Positions 1 through 5,488 of a stretch of DNA of 9,031 nt are shown here, piece after piece (the first letter of the stretch is position 1; every line of letters begins with the position of its first letter). Both the position numbers and the translations under genes were made by a program. A model generated the notes under the pieces. The model was not told the origin of the DNA and did not search any database. It saw only the letters and a program-made list of their open reading frames with translations. Origin of the DNA: Candidatus Aenigmatarchaeota archaeon (GTDB lineage Archaea; Aenigmatarchaeota; Aenigmatarchaeia; QMZP01; QMZT01); NCBI GenBank assembly GCA_030634615.1, contig DAOWAL010000041.1:1-9031 (forward strand). Reading direction: 5' to 3'.

Positions 1-186
1 GGAATGATTCCTGTGATGTCGCACAGGTCAGGAGAAACTGAAGACGACTGGCTTTCAGATCTTGCACTTGCGTGGGACTCTCCTATAATAAAAATAGGAA
101 ATTATGGCCCAGATATACCAAAACATAACAGACTTTTGGAACTTTGGCATGACGTACATGAAAGGAAAATGGCAAAATTACCATAA
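1..186 (+). CDS. eno: Enolase (phosphopyruvate hydratase), C-terminal fragment
   Basis: This is the 3' end of a gene that starts before the window; about 61 codons are visible, ending in TAA at 184-186. The enolase C-terminal signature MSHRSGETED is clear, followed by an ADLA-like helix (SDLALAW), the stretch PIIKIG, which aligns with the family's catalytic lysine segment (usually IKTG), and a closing helix KHNRLLELW matching the family's KxNxLLRI. Enolase interconverts 2-phosphoglycerate and phosphoenolpyruvate in cytoplasmic glycolysis and gluconeogenesis. The segment after the lysine (GNYGPDIP) is shorter than the APCRSER loop of bacterial enolases, which may be archaeal variation. In many archaea eno lies just upstream of the uS2 gene; here uS2 comes 2.4 kb later. 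The gene converges on nadC with a single base between the two stop codons. An enolase-like paralogue cannot be excluded from the tail alone. Confidence 0.88.
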   Translation, partial: GMIPVMSHRSGETEDDWLSDLALAWDSPIIKIGNYGPDIPKHNRLLELWHDVHERKMAKLP

Positions 187-187
187 T

Positions 188-1141
188 TCAGTACATATTT
201 TGGCTGATATCAACTGATTTTACAGAATGGGTGAGAAATCCCAAAGAACACGCATCAGCACCTGTTTTAGAGTACTTTTCTATATTTTCAGGTGTTATGC
301 CACCAGATGTTTCAATTAACACGTAATCGTAAAGATCTTGTTTCTTAAGAGAATCTATAGAACTCCTGATTTCATCAGGCAACATGTTGTCAAGCATTAT
401 TACACATGGTTTACTTTCGTGGGTGTCTTTTTGGAGTTTTTTGAACGTTTTAGCAGCCTCGACTATTTCTTTACTGTTTTTTACCTCAACTTCAATGAAC
501 ACAACATCTTTTCGTTTTTTCCATGCCCTTTCGATTGCTGTTTTTATTGGTTTTTTAACTCCGCTTTCTTTAATTAAAAAAAGGTGATTGTCCTTTATCA
601 AAAACGATTCATTGAGACCAAGTCTATGAGCTAATCCTCCACCAACTGAAACAGCTTTTTTATCAAGATAGCCCCACTGTGTTTTTCTTGTGGCGCATAT
701 TCTGACATTTGAGTTTGTTTTTTCAAGTATTTTACAGATATCCATTGTCTGAGTCGATATGCCGCTCATACGCTGCAGAAGGTTTAATCCAGTTCTTTCA
801 AGATATAATATATGTCTTCCGTCCCCTGAAACTTCAAAGAGTTTATCACCATTTTTGATTTTATCACCGTCTTTTTTGAACTGTTTTACCTTCAGTCCAT
901 TATTCAGATAGAGCCACTTGAATTCTTCTGATCCCGAAAGTACACCATCTGTTTTTGCAGTAATCCTTGCCTTTGCTTTTCTCTTATTAAGAAGCGTATC
1001 TGTTGTGATGTCACCCTTGTTCAAATCCTCTTTAATCATATGCTTAAACAGTCTCTCAAGGCTGTTTGCATACTCTGGATTCCTGGTATTAAGTAAAAAT
1101 GAACGATCGTATACAATTGAAAGCATTTTCTCTCTGTTCAT
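188..1141 (-). CDS. nadC: Nicotinate-nucleotide pyrophosphorylase (quinolinate phosphoribosyltransferase)
   Basis: NadC converts quinolinate and PRPP to nicotinate mononucleotide, CO2 and pyrophosphate in de novo NAD synthesis, in the cytoplasm. The 317-residue protein carries the family landmarks in order: EDLNKGDITT near 38-47, ERTGLNLLQRMSGIST (115-130, with the PRPP/quinolinate arginine), TRKT (151-154), the KKAVSVGGGLAHRLGL block (161-176), IKDNH (182-186), the acidic EVEV (217-220), LDN (250-252) and SGGI (279-282) near the phosphate site. All the usual catalytic basic and acidic residues seem present. It is longer than the typical ~280 residues because of about 35 extra N-terminal residues. 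The TRKT motif is followed by QW, where many homologues have a proline in the next two positions. The ATG at 1141 overlaps the upstream gene's TGA (ATGA), so translation is probably coupled. No nadA or nadB is visible nearby. A ModD-like paralogue is possible but less likely. Confidence 0.9.
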   Translation of the reverse strand: MNREKMLSIVYDRSFLLNTRNPEYANSLERLFKHMIKEDLNKGDITTDTLLNKRKAKARITAKTDGVLSGSEEFKWLYLNNGLKVKQFKKDGDKIKNGDKLFEVSGDGRHILYLERTGLNLLQRMSGISTQTMDICKILEKTNSNVRICATRKTQWGYLDKKAVSVGGGLAHRLGLNESFLIKDNHLFLIKESGVKKPIKTAIERAWKKRKDVVFIEVEVKNSKEIVEAAKTFKKLQKDTHESKPCVIMLDNMLPDEIRSSIDSLKKQDLYDYVLIETSGGITPENIEKYSKTGADACSLGFLTHSVKSVDISQNMY

Positions 1142-2457
1142 AAAAGTAAATTAGGAGAATCATTTAAAAATTGGAAAAATTCCATATCATGACCAAATAT
1201 AACAAAATCTGTATCATAATCGCTCTTTTGTTTATATTCGCTTGTTGTTGTATATTCACTCTCTACGTGATAGTTAGACAAAGAAACACTCTGCTCGTTC
1301 TTGGATTCATATTTGTCTTCTGAGATGATGTCTTCAATGTGTGTTTCCTTTTTGATTTCGAGTTTGAAAGCATCATGAGGGGGCGGGAGATTAACCATGT
1401 TCAAGTTACTGGTAGCAAACCTCCATAGCTCTTCTCCTTCCATATTCAAACAATATACGTGGCAGTCATATGACGGAATATATATTTTATCTTTCCATGC
1501 AACAACACCACCGAAAATCTTCCCACCTGTCTGAAAGTGCCATTTCTCCTTGCCTTCTGGTGTTAGTGAACGTAGTGTTCCACTCTCGTTACCGATGAAT
1601 ATTCTGTCTTTATACACAACAGGAGCATTGGGAAGATTCCCTAAATTGAACCTCCAGATTTCCTTTCCGTTATGATCAAAAGCATACAATATTCCATCTC
1701 TGGATGGGTGAAGAATGAATTGACTATTAACCATGGGTTGTATGGCATTTCCATATTTACCAGTCATGACCTTCCATTTTTCTTTTCCAGTTTCTGCATT
1801 TACTGCGTAAAGATAACCATCCATGGAAGCGAAATATAATATTCCCTTGTAGACTGAGGGGGATTCATGCATGCCCCACATCTCAGCTCCCATCTTGAAC
1901 CTCCATATTTCTTTCCCGTCAAGGTTTAAGCAGTATACATTGGAATCGTAAGAACCGATATAGATTTTTTCATTGCATACAACAGGACTGGAAGAAATCC
2001 AGTCACCTGTTTTGAATTTCCAAACTTCCTTTCCACTGTCTCTTTCTACTGCATACAAATACCCATCGTTTGATCCTATCAGAACGATATTTTCATGAAC
2101 AAATGGAGACGATGTTATTTTTCCACCTGTAGAGAATCTCCACATTTCTTTTCCATCAAGGTTTAAACAGTACAGGTTTTTGTCATAACTTCCGACAAAA
2201 AGAGTATTCTCCGATACAACAGGAGTAGAAAATATTGCTCCATGTGTTTTGAACCTCCATTTTTCTTTACCCGTATTGGCATCAACAGAATAAATATAAT
2301 TGTCCGCACTCACAAAGTAGACAATACCCTCATGGATTCTTGGAGTGGCCAGTACACTTCCTCCTTCACCGAATCTTAAATGTCTGTCCATCTTCCTTAC
2401 TTTGACAAGCTGGAAGTCTTCAAGCTCGACATCGAAACCTTCAAATCCTATATGCAT
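1138..2457 (-). CDS. Cytoplasmic PQQ-like eight-repeat beta-propeller protein of unknown function
   Basis: This 439-residue protein contains eight repeats of about 40 residues, each ending in a GKExWxF-type motif (tryptophans near 67, 106, 146, 186, 228, 268, 306 and 345) with the pattern YxxxxDxxxYxxxxxxGKExWRF, the mark of PQQ/quinoprotein-type propellers (COG1520-like). The N-terminal strand (RHLRFGEGG, 25-33) probably closes the ring with the last blade. No signal peptide, lipobox or membrane segment is visible, so it looks cytoplasmic, unlike secreted quinoprotein dehydrogenases or the BamB lipoprotein; I see no sign that it binds PQQ. After the propeller comes a polar Ser/Glu/Tyr/Lys-rich stretch (about 361-415) and a more hydrophobic end (DTDFVIFGHDMEFFQFL, 415-431). 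It is the first gene of a two-gene unit with nadC, coupled by ATGA. A scaffold or sensing role is possible, but no function can be assigned. Confidence 0.85.
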   Translation of the reverse strand: MHIGFEGFDVELEDFQLVKVRKMDRHLRFGEGGSVLATPRIHEGIVYFVSADNYIYSVDANTGKEKWRFKTHGAIFSTPVVSENTLFVGSYDKNLYCLNLDGKEMWRFSTGGKITSSPFVHENIVLIGSNDGYLYAVERDSGKEVWKFKTGDWISSSPVVCNEKIYIGSYDSNVYCLNLDGKEIWRFKMGAEMWGMHESPSVYKGILYFASMDGYLYAVNAETGKEKWKVMTGKYGNAIQPMVNSQFILHPSRDGILYAFDHNGKEIWRFNLGNLPNAPVVYKDRIFIGNESGTLRSLTPEGKEKWHFQTGGKIFGGVVAWKDKIYIPSYDCHVYCLNMEGEELWRFATSNLNMVNLPPPHDAFKLEIKKETHIEDIISEDKYESKNEQSVSLSNYHVESEYTTTSEYKQKSDYDTDFVIFGHDMEFFQFLNDSPNLLL

Positions 2458-2477
2458 GACATATAGTTAATAAAAAG

Positions 2478-2485
2478 CTTAAAAA
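2478..2485 (-). promoter_or_regulatory. Candidate TATA element for the propeller-nadC unit
   Basis: On the minus strand the A/T-rich stretch TTTTTAAG lies with its centre about 24 bases upstream of the ATG at 2457, the spacing expected for an archaeal TATA box of a leaderless transcript. No ribosome binding site precedes that ATG, which agrees with a leaderless start. The call rests on position and composition only. Confidence 0.4.
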
Positions 2486-2525
2486 CGGGATTTATGCCTT
2501 GCAGAAGGTGAAGCTTTAAAAGAAC

Positions 2526-2542
2526 GTATATTTATTAATATC
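2526..2542 (+). promoter_or_regulatory. Candidate TATA region for the uS2-eL19-uL18 operon
   Basis: The stretch GTATATTTATTAATATC is the strongest A/T-rich element ahead of the uS2 gene and would place transcription start near 2555-2562, leaving a short leader that contains a GGTG ribosome binding site at 2573-2576, five bases before the ATG. A second A/T-rich element, CTTTAAAAG at 2514-2522, could serve instead. A hyphenated inverted repeat, TCCTAA-ATA-TTAGGA, at 2545-2559 lies around the expected start site. Confidence 0.4.
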
Positions 2543-2581
2543 TATCCTAAATATTAGGAATATCAAGTTAATGGTGTAATA

Positions 2582-3205
2582 ATGACTATAGAAACAACTA
2601 AAAATGACTCAACAGAACAATCACAGATGCTTGTGGATAGAACTGAGTATCTAACATCAGGCGTACACATTGGAATGAAAACATGTACAAAGTACATGAA
2701 ACAGTTCGTTTATAAGATCAGAGATGACGGTCTTGCAGTATTCAACATACAGAAAGTTGATGACAGGGTCAAGGTAGCTGCTGAGTTCCTTTCAAGATTT
2801 GATAAGATAATGGTAGTTTCCAGAAAAGGGAATGGCACTCTTCCTATAAAGAAATTTGCCGATGTTGTTGATGGAAAGGCAGTTACAGGCAGGTTCCCTC
2901 CAGGAACACTCACGAATCCTTCTTTTAAGAATTTCTATGAACCAGATGTTTTAGTCGTTGTTGACCCACTTATAGATAAACAGGTTATAATTGAAGCAAA
3001 AAAGAAAAGAATCCCGATTGTTGCTTTATGTGATACATTCAACGAAGGAAATGACGTTGATTTTGTTATACCTGCAAACAACAACGGTAAAAAATCTCTT
3101 GCACTGATATTTTGGATACTTGCAAGGGAAATATCTAAAAACAAGAAAAAAATAAAAGGAAACGACGAATTCAAAAGCGAATTAAAAGAATTCCTCGGCG
3201 AGTGA
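2582..3205 (+). CDS. rps2: Small ribosomal subunit protein uS2, archaeal type
   Basis: uS2 is part of the 30S subunit, where it sits on the solvent side between head and body. The 207 residues match archaeal uS2 along their length: EYLTSGVHIGMK (22-33), IRDDGLAVFNIQK (46-58), VVSRKGNG (78-85), TGRFPPGTLTNPS (102-114), EPDVLVVVDP (120-129), PIVALCDT (145-152) and the K-SLALIFWILAREI helix (170-184). The start at 2582 has a GGTG five bases before it. An internal ATG at 2627 (MLVDRTEYL) aligns better with the start of many archaeal uS2 proteins, but it lacks a ribosome binding site, so I keep the longer form with about 15 extra polar residues. It leads the unit with eL19 and uL18, and its stop region supplies the ribosome binding site of eL19. 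Confidence 0.95.
   Translation: MTIETTKNDSTEQSQMLVDRTEYLTSGVHIGMKTCTKYMKQFVYKIRDDGLAVFNIQKVDDRVKVAAEFLSRFDKIMVVSRKGNGTLPIKKFADVVDGKAVTGRFPPGTLTNPSFKNFYEPDVLVVVDPLIDKQVIIEAKKKRIPIVALCDTFNEGNDVDFVIPANNNGKKSLALIFWILAREISKNKKKIKGNDEFKSELKEFLGE
3202..3205 (+). promoter_or_regulatory. Ribosome binding site that fixes the eL19 start
   Basis: GTGA overlaps the uS2 stop codon and lies five bases before the ATG at 3211. This favours ATG 3211 over an in-frame GTG at 3202, which would add only MII; most archaeal eL19 proteins begin at the M-x-V/L-x-x-Q-K/R-R/K-LAA segment seen from 3211. Confidence 0.6.
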
Positions 3206-3210
3206 TAATT

Positions 3211-3687
3211 ATGAATGTAAGTTCTCAGAAAAAGCTGGCAGCAAAGGTTTTGAAAGTCGGTATTGGCAGGGTAAACATTTCAAACGAAAAAGATGTCGGT
3301 GACGCTATCACAAGAAATGATATCAGAGGGCTTATTGCAAAAGGCACAATAGTCAAAAAAGCAAAGAAAGGTTCATGTAAAATCCCCTCAAAACACAGAA
3401 GAAGTCAAAAGAAAAAGGGAAGAAGATCCGGAAAGGGGAGCAAAAAAGGTGCTTCACAGACCAAAAAGACAAATAAGAGGCAGTGGATTGAAAAAGTAAG
3501 ACCACTAAGAAAAATGCTTAGAGAACTTAGAGATTCTGGTAAAATCGAAAGATCTGATTACAGAAAATTATATTCCATGGTACATGGTGGAGCTTTCAGA
3601 AGCAAAAAGCATTTGCTTTTACATCTTAAGGAAAAGGAAATAATCAAGAAAAAGGGTGCGGAAAATGAAAAGAAGAAAGACACTTAG
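3211..3687 (+). CDS. rpl19e: Large ribosomal subunit protein eL19
   Basis: eL19 is an archaeal/eukaryotic 50S protein that is absent from bacteria, with a globular N-terminus and a long C-terminal helix reaching across subunits. The 158 residues show the family pattern: QKKLAAKVLKVGIGRV (6-21), AITRNDIRGLIAKGTI (32-47), the basic hinge SKHRRSQKKKGRRSGKG (60-76), then WIEKVRPLRKMLRELRDSGKI (92-112) and YRKLYSMVHGGAFRSKKHL (117-135). The length is normal. The gene follows uS2 with five bases between stop and ATG, and its 3' end overlaps the uL18 gene by 23 bases in another frame, so the three are surely co-transcribed. In most archaea eL19 sits between eL32 and uL18 in the spc cluster; the uS2 neighbour here is unusual. 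Confidence 0.95.
   Translation: MNVSSQKKLAAKVLKVGIGRVNISNEKDVGDAITRNDIRGLIAKGTIVKKAKKGSCKIPSKHRRSQKKKGRRSGKGSKKGASQTKKTNKRQWIEKVRPLRKMLRELRDSGKIERSDYRKLYSMVHGGAFRSKKHLLLHLKEKEIIKKKGAENEKKKDT
3654..3658 (+). promoter_or_regulatory. Ribosome binding site that fixes the uL18 start
   Basis: GGGTG inside the eL19 coding end lies six bases before the ATG at 3665. An in-frame GTG at 3656 overlaps this motif and would add only MRK, so ATG 3665 is preferred. Confidence 0.55.
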
Positions 3688-4363
3688 ATTACCTCACAGG
3701 AGGAAAAGAGAGGGTAAAACTGATTATCATCTCAGATTAAGATTACTAAAATCGAAAAAACCAAGATTTGTTGTAAGGAAATCATCAAACAACATAATCT
3801 GCCAAATTATTAGGTTTGAGATAACCGGAGACAAAGTTGTTGTTTCTGTAGATTCGAAAGAGCTTAAGAAATTTGGATGGAAATATCACTGCGGAAATCT
3901 CCCGGCAGCTTACTTAACAGGATTTTTGTGCGCAGAAAAGGCAAAACACCACAAAGTAAAAGAAGTTGTTTTTGATATGGGCCTTTACGGGGCAACCCAG
4001 GGAAACAGATTATTTTCAACATTAAAGGGAGCTGTTGACGGCGGACTTAATGTTCCACATTCAGAGGAAATACTTCCAAAACAAGAAAGATTTAGCGGAA
4101 AACACATTGCTGATTATGCTGAAAAACTTAAAGCAGAAGATGCTGCAAAATACAAAAAAGTATTCTCTGCTCACATCAAAAACAAAACAGAACCAAAAGA
4201 TCTTCCAAAAGCATTTGAAGACGCAAAAAAGAAAATATCAGCAGGGAAACATGAACCTAAAAAAACAGCAGCAAAGGCAACAAAGAAAACCGAGACCAAA
4301 ACACCCGTAAAAAAGAAAGAAACTAATTCTAAGAAAAAAGCGCCAACCAAAGCAAAAAAGTAG
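3665..4363 (+). CDS. rpl18: Large ribosomal subunit protein uL18 with lysine-rich C-terminal tail
   Basis: uL18 binds 5S rRNA in the 50S central protuberance. The 232-residue product has the archaeal pattern: PHRRKREGKTDYHLRLRLLKS (10-30), PRFVVRKSSNNI (33-44), WKYHCGNLPAAYLTGFL (72-88), VVFDMGLYGATQGNRLFSTLKGAVDGGL (101-128) and VPHSEEILP (130-138). After the domain comes a helical charged segment (about 140-195) and then an extreme Lys/Ala/Thr-rich tail (about 196-232, with repeated KKT and KKK groups), longer than in many archaeal homologues. The tail is probably disordered and nucleic-acid binding, like the basic extensions of other ribosomal proteins. The gene overlaps eL19 by 23 bases. 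The usual follower uS5 is absent; an A/T-rich gap and then mnhE come next. Confidence 0.94.
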   Translation: MKRRKTLRLPHRRKREGKTDYHLRLRLLKSKKPRFVVRKSSNNIICQIIRFEITGDKVVVSVDSKELKKFGWKYHCGNLPAAYLTGFLCAEKAKHHKVKEVVFDMGLYGATQGNRLFSTLKGAVDGGLNVPHSEEILPKQERFSGKHIADYAEKLKAEDAAKYKKVFSAHIKNKTEPKDLPKAFEDAKKKISAGKHEPKKTAAKATKKTETKTPVKKKETNSKKKAPTKAKK

Positions 4364-4389
4364 TTATTTTTTAAAAACCATTTAACTAG
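4364..4389 (+). promoter_or_regulatory. T-rich terminator-like tract and candidate mnhE promoter
   Basis: Directly after the uL18 stop a run of six T (4367-4372) followed by five A could end the ribosomal transcript, since archaeal termination uses T-tracts. The A/T-rich stretches at 4366-4378 and 4381-4388 lie 22-44 bases before the mnhE ATG, so one may be its TATA box. No ribosome binding site precedes mnhE, consistent with a leaderless or very short leader. Confidence 0.35.
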
Positions 4390-4409
4390 AATAAGCACAA
4401 TTATTTTAT

Positions 4410-4874
4410 ATGAAGGGACCGGTTTTGCTCTTTTTATTATTATGGGGATTTTGGATACTCCTCAGCGGAGGATTCCTCTTTGAAGAGATAGTAATTGGAG
4501 GAATTGTATCTCTTATAATATCTGCACTGTTTGGATATTTCTTTCTGGATAAGGCAACAACAGGGTACGTTAAAGGGCTCATGATTTTCTTCGCCTACAT
4601 TCCTTATTATATTGTTCACGACATAATCGATGTTTTGGATGTCTCCTACCGCATAATCACTGGCAGGATAAATCCCGCGATAGTCGAGATAGAGCACCCG
4701 CATACACACGAATGGGGGATAACCGTTCTATCGAACTCAATAACCATGATGCCTGGGACACTAACCTTGGAAGCGATGCCTAAGAAGGTTTATGTACATT
4801 GGCTGAACGCAGAAAAAGACGAACACAAAGCAATAACGAAATTCCAGAAGATTTTGGGGAGGATATGGGATTGA
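4410..4874 (+). CDS. mnhE: Mrp/Mnh-type cation/proton antiporter subunit E
   Basis: This is a membrane subunit of Mrp-family monovalent cation/proton antiporters; the same fold is MbhA/MbxA-like in archaeal hydrogenase-related complexes. The 154 residues contain two or three hydrophobic helices (about 4-20, 24-47 and 54-76), then the family's cytoplasmic part with the diagnostic SNSITMMPGTLTLEA (108-122) and VYVHWLN (127-133), as in MnhE. The length is normal for the family. It starts a three-gene unit with mnhF (one base after its stop) and mnhG. Subunits A-D, which contain the ion-pumping channels in known complexes, do not occur in this window. E, F and G alone are not expected to pump ions, so the partner must be encoded elsewhere or the set works differently. 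Confidence 0.9.
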   Translation: MKGPVLLFLLLWGFWILLSGGFLFEEIVIGGIVSLIISALFGYFFLDKATTGYVKGLMIFFAYIPYYIVHDIIDVLDVSYRIITGRINPAIVEIEHPHTHEWGITVLSNSITMMPGTLTLEAMPKKVYVHWLNAEKDEHKAITKFQKILGRIWD

Positions 4875-4875
4875 T

Positions 4876-5133
4876 ATGATAGAATACGTTATGTACATGC
4901 TAATAGTTGCAATATTCATAGTTTTTACAAGAGCCGTTAAAGGGCCAACAACAGCAGACAGAGTTTTATCAGTCGATACAATAAACTCCATTGTAATAGC
5001 ATTGATTGTAATTTTTGGAATTTACTACGGTAATGAAATGGTGATTGATATAGCAATTGTATATGCAATGATGTCGTTCCTTGGAACAATTGCAATTTCA
5101 AAACATATTATGGGAAAGGAGATGCATGAATAA
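4876..5133 (+). CDS. mnhF: Mrp/Mnh-type antiporter subunit F
   Basis: This small integral membrane subunit of Mrp-type complexes has 85 residues and three predicted helices (about 3-19, 35-52 and 57-76). The conserved RAVKGPTTADRVLSVDTINS loop (19-38) matches the family's R-x-x-x-GP-x-x-ADRV-x-x-D signature, and the third helix has the DIAIVYAMMSFLGTIA pattern. The start is one base after the mnhE stop, so it is translated from the same message. F is normally found between E and G, as here. The gene shows no truncation. Confidence 0.9.
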   Translation: MIEYVMYMLIVAIFIVFTRAVKGPTTADRVLSVDTINSIVIALIVIFGIYYGNEMVIDIAIVYAMMSFLGTIAISKHIMGKEMHE

Positions 5134-5142
5134 GGTGAAATT

Positions 5143-5463
5143 ATGATAGGTATTATTCTTATGATTATTGGAGGAGTCTTTTCTATAATAGGATCAATAG
5201 GATTAGTTCGATTCCCTGATGTCTATACACGATCACATGCACAAACAGTTGTAAACGTGGGCGGTCTTTGTTTAATTCTAGTCGGTGTTATGATAGACAA
5301 CTTTTTCTCAACGATATTTGTAAAAGCACTATTCATCATAATATTCATATTTGTAACTTCTCCTGTGGGAACCCATGCCATAACAAAAGCAGCATACCTA
5401 TCAGGAGTAAAACCCATTGCCAAAAGAGACGAGTGGAAACATCGTGAAATTAGGAAAAAATAA
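5143..5463 (+). CDS. mnhG: Mrp/Mnh-type antiporter subunit G
   Basis: This 106-residue membrane subunit has three hydrophobic segments (about 2-21, 36-52 and 58-73). The family signature GLVRFPDVYTRSHAQT (20-35) matches the MnhG pattern RxPDxYxRxHAxT, and TSPVGTHAITKAAYLSG (73-89) matches the conserved SPxxxHAxxxAAY end. A clear GGTGA at 5134-5138 sits four bases before the ATG, directly after the mnhF stop. In full operons G ends the Mrp set or is followed by an MnhB-like gene; here it is followed after 25 bases by ftsY, so no B subunit follows. Confidence 0.9.
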   Translation: MIGIILMIIGGVFSIIGSIGLVRFPDVYTRSHAQTVVNVGGLCLILVGVMIDNFFSTIFVKALFIIIFIFVTSPVGTHAITKAAYLSGVKPIAKRDEWKHREIRKK

Positions 5464-5473
5464 ATACTAAATA
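5456..5473 (+). promoter_or_regulatory. Candidate ftsY TATA region overlapping the mnhG stop
   Basis: The A/T-only core AAATAAATA (5458-5466) is centred about 27 bases before the ftsY ATG at 5489, with purine-rich GGAAAA just upstream as in a BRE. No ribosome binding site is present in the 25-base gap, so a leaderless ftsY transcript is likely. Read-through from mnhG is the alternative. Confidence 0.35.
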
Positions 5474-5488
5474 GCTATAACTATACTT

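Noticed and set aside
338..587. Two Phe-rich plus-strand frames opposite nadC
   Set aside because: Shadows of nadC; low complexity, no initiation signals.
1138..2457. Secreted PQQ-dependent dehydrogenase or BamB
   Set aside because: No signal peptide, lipobox or dehydrogenase active-site context; only the propeller fold is shared.
4171..4398. Antisense Phe/Val-rich frame opposite the uL18 tail
   Set aside because: A by-product of the Lys/Ala-rich tail read backwards; it merely looks like a membrane protein.
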